Shown here: piece after piece, positions 48,240 to 58,700 of the stretch
Position numbering within the stretch: the stretch's first letter is position 1
How the letters are laid out: each line of letters opens with the position of its first letter
Assembly: GCA_028370155.1 (NCBI GenBank)
Contig: CP116670.1
Span: 4,030,001-4,094,000 of the forward strand
DNA length: 64,000 nucleotides
Source: Arthrobacter sp. OVS8
GTDB taxonomy: Bacteria > Actinomycetota > Actinomycetes > Actinomycetales > Micrococcaceae
Reading direction: 5' to 3'
Position numbers and translations under genes: made by a program
The notes under the pieces: generated by a model
Told to the model about the DNA's origin: nothing
Seen by the model: the letters and a program-made list of their open reading frames with translations, nothing else
Databases searched by the model: none

Positions 48240-50974
48240 GTGGCATCACTTATCGAAAAACTTCTCCGCACGGGTGACAAAAAACCCTGAGGCAACTGCG
48301 GAACTATGCCGATTCCATCAATGCCCTTGAAAGCTCCTTCCAGACCTTCACCGACGCTGAACTGCGCGAGGAGACTGACCGTCTCCGGGCACGCCACGCT
48401 GACGGCGAGATGCTGGACGACCTCCTGCCCGAGGCGTTCGCCGCCGTCCGCGAAGCCTCCTCCCGCACCCTGGGCATGCGCCACTTCGACGTCCAGCTGA
48501 TGGGCGGCGCGGCCCTGCACCTGGGCAACATCGCCGAAATGAAGACCGGTGAAGGCAAGACGCTCGTAGCCACCGCCCCGGCCTACCTCAACGCCCTCGC
48601 CGGCAACGGTGTGCATGTCATCACCGTCAACGACTACCTGGCGGAATACCAGTCGGACCTCATGGGCCGCGTGTACCGGTTCCTTGGACTGACCAGCGGC
48701 TGCATCCTCTCCAACCAGGACCCCGCGCTGCGCCGCGAGCAGTACGCCGCCGACATTACCTACGGCACCAACAACGAATTCGGCTTTGATTACCTGCGCG
48801 ACAACATGGCATGGGACAAGTCGGAACTCGTCCAGCGCGGCCACAACTTTGCCATCGTCGATGAAGTCGACTCCATCCTCATCGACGAGGCGCGAACCCC
48901 CTCATCATCTCCGGCCCCGCCCAGGGCGACACCAACCGCTGGTACAGCGAATTCGCCAAGGTCGTCACCCGGCTCAAGCCCGAGGAAGACTACGAAGTCG
49001 ATGAAAAGAAGCGGACCGTCGGAGTCCTCGAGGCAGGCATCGAAAAGGTCGAGGACTACCTCGGGATCCACAACCTCTACGAGTCCGCCAACACCCCGCT
49101 GATCGGCTTCCTGAACAACGCCATCAAGGCCAAGGAACTCTTCAAACGGGACAAGGACTACGTCATCCTCGACGGCGAGGTGCTCATCGTTGACGAGCAC
49201 ACCGGCCGCATCCTCGCGGGCCGCGCTACAACGAGGGCATGCACCAGGCGATCGAGGCCAAGGAAGGCGTCGAGATCAAGGCCGAGAACCAGACGCTGGC
49301 CACGGTTACGCTGCAGAACTACTTCCGCATGTACGACAAGCTGGCCGGCATGACGGGCACCGCGGAGACCGAAGCCGCCGAGTTCATGAGCACCTACAAG
49401 CTCGGCGTCGTAGCCATCCCCACCAACCGCGACATGCAGCGGATCGACCAGGCGGACCTCGTGTACAAGAACGAGGCCGTCAAGTTCGACGCAGTGGTCA
49501 AGGATATTGCCGAGCGACACGCCGAGGGCCAGCCGATCCTGGTGGGCACCACCAGCGTCGAGAAGAGCGAATACCTCTCCAGGCTGCTGGCCAAGGAGGG
49601 CGTCCGGCACGAGGTCCTCAACGCGAAGAACCACGCCCGTGAAGCCGCCATTGTGGCGCAGGCGGGGCGCAAGAGCGCCGTGACCGTGGCGACCAACATG
49701 GCCGGCCGCGGTACCGACATCATGCTCGGCGGCAACGCCGAGTTCACCGCCGTCGCCGAACTCGCCAAGCGCGGGCTGGACCCGGAAGAGAACTCCGAAG
49801 AGTACGAGGCGGCGTGGCCCGAGGCCTTCGAAGCCGCAAAGCAGTCCGTCAAGGACGAGCATGAAGAAGTCCTGGGCCTCGGCGGCCTCTACGTGCTGGG
49901 CACCGAACGGCACGAATCACGCCGGATCGACAACCAGCTGCGCGGCCGCTCCGGCCGCCAGGGCGACCCCGGCGAGTCCCGGTTCTACCTGTCCCTGACC
50001 GACGACCTGATGCGCCTGTTCAATTCCGGCGCGGCAGAACGGCTGATGAACAGCTCCGTGCCGGACGATGTGGCGCTTGAATCCAAGCTCGTCTCGCGCG
50101 CCATCGCCTCGGCCCAGGGCCAGGTAGAGGGCCGCAACGCCGAACAGCGCAAGAACGTCCTCAAGTACGACGACGTCCTGAACCGCCAGCGCGAAGCCAT
50201 CTACGGCGACCGCCGCCGCATCCTGGAAGGCGACGACCTCCACGAGAAGGTCCAGTACTTCCTGGAAGACACAATCACGGCTTTCATCGACGAAGCCACG
50301 GCGGAGGGCACCGGAGACGACTGGGACTTCAACCTGCTCTGGTCGAACCTCAAGACCCTTTACCCCGTGAGTGTCACACCGCGCGACCTCATCGACGAGG
50401 CCGGCGGAAAGTCGCGGATCACCGTGGACTTCCTCAAGGAAGAGATCCTCTCCGACGCGCGCCTGGTCTACAAAGAGCGCGAAGACGCCATTGGCCCTGA
50501 GAGCATGCGCGAGCTCGAGCGCCGCGTGGTCCTTTCGGTCATCGGCCGCAAATGGCAGGAACACCTCTACGAGATGGACTACCTGAAGGAAGGCATCGGC
50601 CTGCGCGCGATGGCACAGCGCGATCCGCTGGTGGAATACCAGCGCGAGGGCTTCATCATGTTCCAGGCCATGATGGAGGCAATCCGGGAGGAAAGCGTCG
50701 GCTTCCTGTTCAACCTTGAGGTTGAAGTGACCCCCGCCGAGGACGTGGTCGTGGCGGACGAAACCGGCCAGCACACGGAGCATCACGAGCCGCAGATCCG
50801 GGCGGCAGGACTCGAAGCACCCGAAAAGCCGGCCCAGCTGCAGTACACGGCCCCCGGCGAGGACGGTTCCGCCCAGACCCGTGTCGAGGCGAAGGCTTCC
50901 GGACGCTCCGGCAACCCCGCCAAGGCCGCGGCGCAGGACGCCCCCGCCGCGCGAACAAGAAAAAGCGGCGCTAG
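48240..50974 (+). CDS. secA: Preprotein translocase ATPase SecA (frame-broken)
   Basis: Motor of the Sec export pathway, about 912 aa. Walker A is MKTGEGKTLVA, Walker B-like IVDEVDSILIDEARTP, then TVTLQNYFRMYDKLAGMTGTA and TVATNMAGRGTDIMLGG. The C-terminal motor segment includes GLYVLGTERHESRRIDNQLRGRSGRQGDPGESRFYLSLTDDLMRLF. GTG 48240 follows GGGAG; TAGACT at 48190 may be the -10. Breaks are near 48290 (run of A), 48904 (run of C), 49226 and near 50950. The last repair ends the protein in NKKKRR at TAG 50972-50974. SecA is essential, so these breaks argue for sequencing error. Confidence 0.96.
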
Positions 50975-51033
50975 CCGGGCGCCTGCGGGCTGCTTCGCTG
51001 ACGCGAGGCCCGACAGGCAGTGAGAGTCAGCAA

Positions 51034-51071
51034 ATGAAAGAGGACCGGAACATGTTCCGGTCCTCTTTCAT
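51034..51071 (+). terminator. Terminator after secA (38-bp perfect palindrome)
   Basis: ATGAAAGAGGACCGGAACA followed immediately by its exact complement: a 19-bp stem with no spacer. The stem's CTTTCAT end supplies weak T residues. Likely a bidirectional terminator, since the Rv3235-like gene converges from the other side. Confidence 0.8.
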
Positions 51072-51147
51072 CTGCTGCGATCTCCTCCTTTCGTCGCTTC
51101 CGTCAGTCAGCCCCCAGCGTGTTTCCGGTGACAGTGTGCGTTTACGG

Positions 51148-51639
51148 TCAACCGATTTCCAGCACGGTGACCCGCCAGGCAAGCCTGCTGCGCTCCAGCC
51201 TCAAGGCAACCGCCCGGACCCGCAAATCCTCAGCCACAACGGCGCTGGCTTCATAGACATCCGCGGATATCCGGCAGGCCCGGACCGAGCGGACGGAGGG
51301 ATTGCGGTGCAGTCGTCCTGCAGTGGGCGACGCCCCGCACGGGACCCTGCGGGTCAGTGCTGCCCGGTGCTGCAGGGCCGCGAGGCAGCGCTCGTCAAGC
51401 CTGCGGGCAAGCTGCTGCGCAGGCCGGGTGCCCGCCAGCACCTCGATGGCGGCCTGAACCGTGCTGCGGGAAATGGCACAGATCTCCCGCTCTTCATCAG
51501 CCGCGCGCAGCGGCGGCGGCGCAACTGAACGAGTGTCCGCGCGGTCCGCAGGAGCTGCGCTGCCTTGGACCAGGCGCAACGGCGATGACGTGGACAGGCG
51601 GGGTTCCGCGGCGGCGCGGGGGCGGGGCATGGCGCTCAT
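51148..51639 (-). CDS. Rv3235-family protein
   Basis: 163 aa, intact. The pattern AAIEVLAGTRPAQQLARRLDERCLAALQHRAALTRR, then VRACRISADVYEASAVVAEDLRVRAVALRLERSRLAWRVTVLEIG, is that of the actinobacterial Rv3235 family. No catalytic motif or membrane helix is visible. In other Actinobacteria this gene also lies near secA. Function unknown. The LysM gene lies 74 bp upstream on the same strand. Confidence 0.8.
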   Translation of the reverse strand: MSAMPRPRAAAEPRLSTSSPLRLVQGSAAPADRADTRSVAPPPLRAADEEREICAISRSTVQAAIEVLAGTRPAQQLARRLDERCLAALQHRAALTRRVPCGASPTAGRLHRNPSVRSVRACRISADVYEASAVVAEDLRVRAVALRLERSRLAWRVTVLEIG

Positions 51640-51712
51640 AGGGCTTCCTTTACTGTTGTGGCTGGCTGGTGCGGATCACGGTGGTCTAAGGACACGCCGA
51701 TGGCTTTCGGAC

Positions 51713-52536
51713 TCAGGACACGGGCGGAACCCGGAGTACCTGGCCGGGCCGCAGGAGATGGGGGTTGTCGCCGATGACGTCCCTGTTGGCCTGGTAGAGC
51801 CGGGGCCAGTCCAAGGCGATGTCGACGTCGGAAGCATAGGGTCCCAGCCGGGCCGCGGACAGGCCCCACAGCGAATCCCCTATGCGCACTGTCACCTCAA
51901 CTCCCCGGCCGGCGGGCTGCTGAAGGCGCCGCGGCCCGCCCGCCAGCCGGCCAGGTTCGATGACCGGGGAGCGGCCGCCACTGCGGATGGGCAACGGCCG
52001 GCGCGCCGAGCGGAGCGCCAGTCGCGGCCGGAGCCGGCGTCGGTGTCCATGCGCCGGACGGCGAGGGGGTGGGGAGGCTGACCCCGGCGGCTGCACGGTG
52101 GATGTCGACGGCATTGTGGATAGTGACGGCCTTGCGGATAGCGACTCAACGGTGGATGCCGTGGCGAGCGGTGCGGTAAGCAGCTGGAGTCCGACGGCGG
52201 CCAAGGCGAGGCGGCGCATGAATCCGGGGCGAACTTCCCGGCCGCCGAGGCGGCACGTACCTTCCCGGACCGTTCCAGCAGCGCCGCGGTGATGGCGATG
52301 ACCAGGGACATGGCCCACCAGACCGTCACGATCAGGCCGGCCGTGTTCGCCACGAGGCCCAGCTGGTCTTCGAACCCAAGGGACTGGCGGCGGGCCGAGG
52401 AGGACGTCAAGCGCTGGACCATGCTGCCGCCCGTGCCGGCGAGGAACAGTCCCAGCAACAACACGACGGCGGCCATGGCCGCGTCGGCCCGAAGCACTTG
52501 CGGGGTCGTGGAATCCGGGGATGCCGCTGCTCTCAT
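51713..52536 (-). CDS. LysM-domain membrane protein (frame-broken)
   Basis: Predicted membrane protein ending in a LysM peptidoglycan-binding domain. N-terminal half: two membrane helices (AAMAAVVLLLGLFLAGTGG and LIVTVWWAMSLVIAITAAL). A third hydrophobic segment (RLALAAVGLQLLTAPLATAST) follows after a break near 52230, then a Pro/Ser/Thr-rich linker with at least one more break (around 52070-52090). The LysM domain is at the C-terminus: VTVRIGDSLWGLSAARLGP ... LYQANRDVIGDNPHLLRPGQVLRVP. About 275 aa. It may anchor to the cell wall through LysM. Divergent from the gene at 52695. Confidence 0.75.
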
Positions 52537-52577
52537 GCTCTGCCTGCCTCACATCGAAGTGACTGCACTTAGATAAT

Positions 52578-52640
52578 GTTTGATGCTGTTTAATGCTGAT
52601 AGAAGTAGTTTGATCCTCTTTCGTATGTTTTGTCTATAGT
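52578..52640. promoter_or_regulatory. Phased direct repeats in a divergent promoter (candidate BldC site)
   Basis: GTTTGATGCT (52578-52587), GTTTAATGCT (52588-52597), a 10-base gap, then GTTTGATCCT (52608-52617). All starts are in 10-bp phase, in an AT-rich stretch within an otherwise GC-rich region. TATAGT at 52635-52640 is a likely -10 for the rightward gene. A BldC homologue is encoded 700 bp away; BldC is known to bind phased direct repeats as a multimer. Confidence 0.5.
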
Positions 52641-52694
52641 GGATTCGAACGGATGTGGTTGACCCGCGAGGACCGCCTCGCCTACGCTGACGCC

Positions 52695-53279
52695 ATGCGC
52701 TGGGATGCCCTCTTTGACGATCTGGAGACTCAACTGGCCGCCGGGGAGCGCCGGGATCTCGACGCGGAAATCACGGAGCGCACCCGCACGGAGGAGGCCG
52801 CGGTGGAGCTCGCGGACAGGCTGCGCGGCTCGCTGGGACTACGGGTTACGGTCCGGCTCGCGTCCGGGTCGGCGTTCGAGGGAACCCTGAGCCACGCGGG
52901 CAGCCAGGCGCTGGTGCTGGACGAACCGCGGCATCAGGTGCTGGTTCCCTACGCGTCGGCGGTCAGCTACTTCGGACTTTCCCGGCTGGCCGTACCCGAG
53001 CCGTCCAGGGTCCGGCAACGGCTCGGCCTGGCCAGCGCCCTGCGCGGCCTGGCCCGGGACCGAGCGGCCCTGGCTGTCCTGATTTCGGGCGGCCCGGCGG
53101 GAGAAACGACGCTGCACGGCGTGATTGACCGGGTGGGGCGCGACTACCTCGATTTGGCGGTCACCGGGGATGGTGAGGAGCGACGGCCGGCCAACGTCCG
53201 GCAACTGGCGACCATTCCCTTAGCCGCGCTGGCGGGAATCAGGTCGGCCCGGACTCCGGGCTCCCTGGCATCCTGCTAG
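52695..53279 (+). CDS. Conserved hypothetical protein
   Basis: Unrecognised, about 194 aa from ATG 52695 (the frame is open from ATG 52653). It begins RWDALFDDLETQLAAGERRDLDAEI, an acidic amphipathic helix. Two short beta-rich segments follow with similar layout: VTVRLASGSAFEGTLSHAG ... LVLDEPRHQVLVPYASAVSYFGL, and AVLISGGPAGETTLHGVIDRVGRDYLDLAV ... TIPLAALAGIRS. Both look like SH3/Sm-type barrels (a G-x-L/V turn and a closing strand), so a two-barrel fold is possible. No signal peptide or membrane helix. Intact. Confidence 0.7.
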   Translation: MRWDALFDDLETQLAAGERRDLDAEITERTRTEEAAVELADRLRGSLGLRVTVRLASGSAFEGTLSHAGSQALVLDEPRHQVLVPYASAVSYFGLSRLAVPEPSRVRQRLGLASALRGLARDRAALAVLISGGPAGETTLHGVIDRVGRDYLDLAVTGDGEERRPANVRQLATIPLAALAGIRSARTPGSLASC

Positions 53280-53337
53280 CAGGGGCATCCGGCTAGCAGG
53301 CTGCCGGGGAATGGACCCCCGCCTGCGGCGCGGCGGC

Positions 53338-53553
53338 TCAGCGGGTCTTGGACTTGGCCTCTTCGATCATCCGGCTTGCTTCCGCGTACCGCTCCTCGAT
53401 GTACTGCTCGAGCATCTTCTCCTCGACACGCCACTGACCGCGTCCGCCCACCTGGATGGCCTTTAGCTCGCCGCTGCGTACCAGTGCGTAGGCTGCCGGG
53501 GCATTGATCTGGAGCTGCTCTGCAACGTCGGCAAGGGTCAGGAATCGGGGCAT
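53338..53553 (-). CDS. BldC-family MerR-like DNA-binding protein
   Basis: 71-aa helix-turn-helix protein: MPRFLTLADVAEQLQINAPAAYALVRSGELKAIQVGGRGQWRVEE, a MerR/excisionase-type winged helix in which GRGQWRVEE forms the wing. It matches the size and layout of BldC, a developmental regulator in Streptomyces found also in non-sporulating Actinobacteria. The ATG at 53553 gives the usual start; the frame is open further upstream to 53652, but that part has no family similarity. Divergent from the SAF gene. Confidence 0.85.
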   Translation of the reverse strand: MPRFLTLADVAEQLQINAPAAYALVRSGELKAIQVGGRGQWRVEEKMLEQYIEERYAEASRMIEEAKSKTR

Positions 53554-53700
53554 GACACCATTTTGCCACCGATGGCTCCATCTGAGGCCGTTATCCACAG
53601 TTTGCACTTCTTTGTTTCCGAGGCTTCCCGTCAGGGCGCGAAGACGTAACAATGATCATGCCCGGCCAGTGTCGGGCGGCGACTACGGGGGAGCGGGCGC

Positions 53701-54344
53701 ATGAGTGCGAGCACGGTGGCTGGCGGGGCGCGGCTGAAGAAGCCATCCTGGAAAGATCCCAAGCTCCTCGTTGGCATTCTGCTCGTCCTGGCCTCCGTCG
53801 TGGGGGTTATTTCCCTGGTCGGAGCCGCGGACCAGACTGCTGAGGCGTACACCGCCCGGGAAGCGATCGCCGTGGGCGAAAAGCTGACCGTGGACAAACT
53901 GAACCGCGTCAGGGTCCGGCTGGGCGACGTTGAGCAGCTCTATTTGACGCCGTCGACCGGTGTGGCGGAAGGACTCGTTGCCACCCAGAGAATCGGCAAG
54001 GACCAACTGGTGCCCCGCGAGAGCTTCGGCCAGCCCGACGGCCTGGACCGCAAACCGGTCGCCGTCACCATCGAGGAGGCCCTGCCGCCCAGGCGGTTGC
54101 GGGCTCGCGGGTGGACGTTTGGGTGGCACTGCCCGACACCCGGAACGGGTTCAGCCAGCCGGCCCTGCTGCTGCCCGGCGCGGAAATTGCCCAGATCACG
54201 CCGGGCAGCAGCGCCTTGGGCTCCGCCCGGTCCACCATCGTGATGGTGCTGGTTGCGGACGAGCAGATGCCGAAGCTGCTGGGAGCGCAGGCCAACAAGG
54301 CAAAAATCTCCGTGGTCTGGAACCCGGGCGGTGCAGGCCGGTGA
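53701..54344 (+). CDS. SAF-domain (CpaB/RcpC-like) membrane protein (frame-broken)
   Basis: About 214 aa. N-terminal membrane helix (LLVGILLVLASVVGVISLVGA), then a SAF domain (VYTAREAIAVGEKLTVDKLNRVRV, GLVATQRIGKDQLVPRESF) as in CpaB/RcpC pilus-assembly proteins and flagellar FlgA. The C-terminal part has VDVWVALPDTRNGFSQPALLLPGAEIAQI. One break near 54093 is repaired by one base. Its stop overlaps the next start (GTGA), so it is translationally coupled to the TadZ-like ATPase. ATG 53701 used; a weak GGGG precedes it. Confidence 0.8.
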
Positions 54345-55651
54345 GCATCCCGGTCGTCACCGTCGGAGACTCGCGCGAAGACCTGGTCGGCCGGCTGGAG
54401 CGGCTCCACGGACCGGTATCCGTGGTGCGGCGGTGCAACGAACTGGCGGAACTCCTGGCGGCCTGCCAAGGCGGGCTGGCCCGTGCCGCCGTCGTGGCGG
54501 AGGGCAGCGAGGAACTGACGGCGTCGCTGGTCGACCGGCTGTCCGCCGTCGGGGTCGTAGTCCTTGCGTTGACCGACAACCCGGAGGAAAAGGCCCGGCT
54601 CGGGGGCATCGGTGTGGCCGCCGAACTGACCGGGGTCGACGCCGCGGCCCTGGCCAGCCGCATCGAAGCGGCCGTCGCAGTGCTGGCGGAAGACCCGCGG
54701 CTCCGGCAGCGAGACAACCCCGGACAGCCCGCCGGCGGCACTGCAGCCGGACCGCCAAACGGGACAGCCGGGGAAACGGCGGAGCGGTCCGCCGAGGGGC
54801 GGATCATTGCGGTGTGGGGCCCTGCCGGTTCGCCGGGCCGGACCATGCTCGCGGCCAACATGGCGGCGGAACTGGCAGCCGAGGGAAAATCGGTGCTGTT
54901 GGTGGATGCCGACAGCTACGGTGCCAGCATTGCCGCCATGCTTGGTCTGCTGGATGAGGCGGCCGGGCTCGCGCAGGCCTGCCGCCTCGCGGACCAGGGT
55001 CTTCTCGACGGGGAGGCCCTGCTCAGGGTGGCGGTGCCGGTGGTCACCAAAACAGGCACATTCCATGTGCTGACCGGAATCACCCGCGCGGACCGGTGGA
55101 CTGAACTCCGCGCCGCCGCCTTATCGCTGGTACTGGCCAGGGCCCGGCAGGTAGCTGAGGTCATCGTCATCGATACCGGGTTCTGCCTTGAATCCGATGA
55201 AGAACTGAGCTTCGACACCATGGCGCCGCGCCGGAACGCCGCGACGCTGAGGAGTCTTGAACTGGCGGACACGGTGTTCGCCGTCGGGGCAGCCGATTCG
55301 ATTGGCGTCCCGAGGCTGGTCCGTGGTCTCGCCGAGCTGGAATCGGCCGTCCCGCATGTGTCCCCACAGGTGGTGCTGAACAAGGTCCGCCAGTCCGCGG
55401 TGGGACGCTCCCCGGAACGGCAACTCCGCGATGCGTGGGACAGGTACGGCCCTGCCGTCCCGGTATCGGGGTTCCTCCCGGCGGATCCGGTTTCAACCGA
55501 TGCGGCACTGCTGTCGGGATCGCTCCTGCTGGAGGCTGCGCCGGACTCGCCGCTCCGACGGGGTATCGCCGCACTGGTTTGTGCACCCGTCCAGCGAAAC
55601 CGCGGATCCTCTGTATTTTCTTCCACAGCGAAGCGCCGCCCAAAGGACTAG
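54341..55651 (+). CDS. TadZ/CpaE-like MinD-fold ATPase with atypical P-loop
   Basis: 436 aa, intact. The N-terminal about 115 residues look like a receiver-like domain without the phospho-acceptor. The C-terminal MinD/ParA fold has IIAVWGPAGSPGRTMLAANMAAELAAEGKSVLLVDADSYGASIA (P-loop at 160-168), VIVIDTGF and a later LNKVRQ strand (VVLNKVR). The P-loop lacks both lysines of the MinD deviant Walker A (KGGxGKT): the first is G and the second R. This resembles TadZ/CpaE-type localisation proteins of Tad pili. No TadA, TadB, TadC or pilin gene is near, so a pilus is not implied. Confidence 0.75.
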   Translation: MSIPVVTVGDSREDLVGRLERLHGPVSVVRRCNELAELLAACQGGLARAAVVAEGSEELTASLVDRLSAVGVVVLALTDNPEEKARLGGIGVAAELTGVDAAALASRIEAAVAVLAEDPRLRQRDNPGQPAGGTAAGPPNGTAGETAERSAEGRIIAVWGPAGSPGRTMLAANMAAELAAEGKSVLLVDADSYGASIAAMLGLLDEAAGLAQACRLADQGLLDGEALLRVAVPVVTKTGTFHVLTGITRADRWTELRAAALSLVLARARQVAEVIVIDTGFCLESDEELSFDTMAPRRNAATLRSLELADTVFAVGAADSIGVPRLVRGLAELESAVPHVSPQVVLNKVRQSAVGRSPERQLRDAWDRYGPAVPVSGFLPADPVSTDAALLSGSLLLEAAPDSPLRRGIAALVCAPVQRNRGSSVFSSTAKRRPKD

Positions 55652-55710
55652 GCTCGCCATGAGGGCCGCAACGAAGCGGCCGTGAATTTTCTTGATGGAG
55701 GCGTTTGTCG

Positions 55711-58700
55711 ATGTCGTCTGGGTCCAGCGTGGAGGATCAACCCGTTTCGATCGGTGCCGGAGCAGGCTACCTGAAGGACTACTACGAGCACCTTGCTGAA
55801 GAGGATGCCCGCGCCTATCCGGCGGAGCTGCTCGACGCACGGGCGCAGACGCACCGCGACACGGCGGCGCACCGGTTCCCGGGAATCGCCAACATCACCA
55901 TCGCCGACGAGGCCGACCGCAGTGTCGTCTATATCGTCACCGACGATATGCCCTTCCTGGTTGACTCGGTCAACGCCGAACTGGTCCGGCAGAAGGCCCC
56001 GATCCACCTCGTGATGCACCCGCTGTTCGTCGTGACCCGCAACCGTGAGAGCGGGGAACTCGTCAAGGTGGCACGGGTTCCCTCGCACCTGGGCATCTCC
56101 AGCGGCGACACGGCTGCCATGCCGAATCTCTCGCACCTGATCGCCCAGGGCGACAACGCCTCGCACATGGAATCGTGGATCGCCGTCGAAATCGACCGCG
56201 TCGACGACGCGAAGCGCGCGGCGCTGGTGGAGGGCATCGGCCGGGTGCTCGACGGCGTGCGGGCCGCCGTCGAAGACTGGCCGAAAATGCGGCACAAGGC
56301 ACTGCAGATCGCGGAGGATCTCGACAAGCTGGCCAACCCTGCGCAGATCGCCGAACTCCGCCAGGCCCAGGAACTGCTCCGCTGGCTGGATGACGGGAAC
56401 TTCACGTTCCTCGGCTACCGCGAGTACGACCTCAAGAACGAATCCGGCGAGGATGTCCTGGAACCCCGGGAGGAAAGCGGCCTCGGGCTGCTGCGCGGCG
56501 GAGCCGACACCCCGCACCAGATCCAGCACCTCACCGAGGCCGGACGGAGGAAGGCCCGCGAAAAGCGCGCGCTGGTCATCACCAAGGCCAACTCCCGCTC
56601 CACCGTCCACCGCTCCGCGTACCTGGACTACATCGGCGTCAAAAGCTTCGACGCCGCGGGCAACGTCAACGGCGAACGCCGCTTCATCGGGCTCTTCGCC
56701 ACCACCGCGTACGCCGGATCCGTCCGCGACATTCCGGTGGTCCGCGAAAAGGTCGCCGCCGTCCTGAGCGACGCGGGCTTCCCGCCCGATTCCCACTCCG
56801 GCAAGGATCTGCTGGGCATCCTCGAAACCTATCCGCGGGATGAGCTTTTCCAGATCGAAGTCCCTGATCTGGCCGCGATTGCGACGGGTATCCAGCGGCT
56901 GCAGGAACGGCGCCGGACCCGGCTGTTCCTCCGGCCGGACATCTACGGACGTTTTATGTCAGCCCTCGTCTACCTTCCGCGTGACCGGTACACCACGAAT
57001 GTGCGCCTGCGCATCGAGGAGGAGCTGCGCGAGACCTTCGACGCCGTGTCCATCGACTACGAGGCGCGGATGACGGAGTCCGCCCTGGCCCGGCTCTTCT
57101 TCCGGATCAGGCTTCCCAAGAATGCCGACGTCAGCAACGTCAACAGCGACGACCTTGAAAAGCGCCTCGTCCGGGCGGCCCGCTCGTGGAGCGAGGGCAT
57201 CGCGGAGGTCCTGCATGCCCGTGCCCAGGGCGGCGTTGAGGACGACGGCGCCAAGGAGCTTGCCGCCGTGTGGGCCGAGGCCTTCCCCGCGACCTACCGG
57301 GTCGACTATGAGGTGGAGGATGCCCTGGAGGACATCGCCCGCTTCGAGAAATACGGAGCCGCCGCAGAGCGGGCCGGCGAGACCGTCGACGAACAGCCCG
57401 GCGTCCACGTCTACCTGCCCCAGGGCGCCGGTGCGACGCTCGAAGAGGACGCGCGGGTCAAGCTCTACATGCTCGACCCCAAGAGCCTGAGCCAGATCCT
57501 GCCGTTCTTCCACAACCTGGGCCTGGAGGTCCTGGATGAGCGCCCGTTCGAGATCGAGACGTCGGACCACCGTGACTTCTTCCTGTACGACCTCGGCCTG
57601 AAGTACCCGGCAGGGGTTGACCCCATCAAAACGGGGCAGCTGCTCGCGGATTCCTTTGGTGCCGCGGTGTCCGGCGTCGTCGAATCGGACAGCTTCGACC
57701 GGCTGGTGCTGCGCGAGGGGATGCACTGGCGCCAGGTCGTGGTGTTGCGTGCCTACGCCAAGTACATGCGGCAGATGGGCAACACGAACTCGTACGGGTT
57801 CCTGGCCGACACGCTGCTGGCCAACCCCGATGTCAACCGCGGGCTCAGTGCCCTGTTTGAGGCCCGCTTCGATCCTTCGCTGGGCGAGGACGAGCGCCGG
57901 CTCCGGCAGAAGGAAGTCCTCGCCGGACTGGACGCGGCGATCGAACAGGTCGCAACCCTCGACGCCGACCGCGTGCTGCGCACCTTCAAGAACCTGATCC
58001 TGGCGACGCTGCGGACCAACTACTACCAGAACAAGCCGCACCTCAGTTTCAAGCTGAACCCGGCCGCCATTGAAGGCCTCCCGTTCCCCACCCCGATGTT
58101 CGAGATCTGGGTCTATTCGCCCCGGGTCGAGGGTGTGCACCTGCGGTTCGGCAAGGTGGCCCGCGGCGGCCTGCGCTGGTCTGACCGCCGCGAGGACTTC
58201 CGCACGGAAATCCTTGGCCTGGTCAAGGCCCAGACGGTCAAAAACGCCGTGATCGTGCCCACCGGCGCCAAGGGCGGGTTCTACGCCAAGCAGCTCCCGG
58301 ATCCGGCAGCGGACCGCAGCGCCTGGATGGCGGAGGGCGTCGAAAGCTACAAGACGTTCATCCGCGGCCTCCTGGATGTCACCGACAACCTCGTCACGTC
58401 GCCGGAGGGCGAGCGGCTGGTGCCGCCGGCCGACGTCGTACGGCACGACGACGACGATTCCTACCTCGTGGTCGCGGCCGACAAGGGCACCGCGTCGTTC
58501 TCCGACATCGCCAACGGCCTGGCCGCGGAGTACGGTTTCTGGCTGGGAGATGCCTTCGCGTCCGGCGGCTCGGTGGGCTACGACCACAAGGCCATGGGCA
58601 TCACCGCCCGCGGTGCCTGGGAGTCGGTCAAGCGCCATTTCAGCGAGCTGGACCTGGACACGCAGTCCGAGCCGTTCACGGTGGTCGGCGTCGGTGACAT

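Noticed and set aside
48240..50974. Calling secA, mnmA, iscS and similar genes pseudogenes
   Set aside because: Breaks cluster in G/C runs across unrelated genes, including an essential one, and every domain is otherwise intact.
52578..52617. Phage attachment site or integration scar
   Set aside because: No integrase or tRNA is near, and the repeats are short, phased and within a divergent promoter.
53701..55651. A Tad/Flp pilus locus
   Set aside because: Only SAF and TadZ-like genes are present; no pilin, prepilin peptidase, TadA or TadB/C is within the window.
56959..58638. 559-aa minus-strand open frame within glutamate dehydrogenase
   Set aside because: Shadow frame in the most conserved part of an intact 1622-aa gene.
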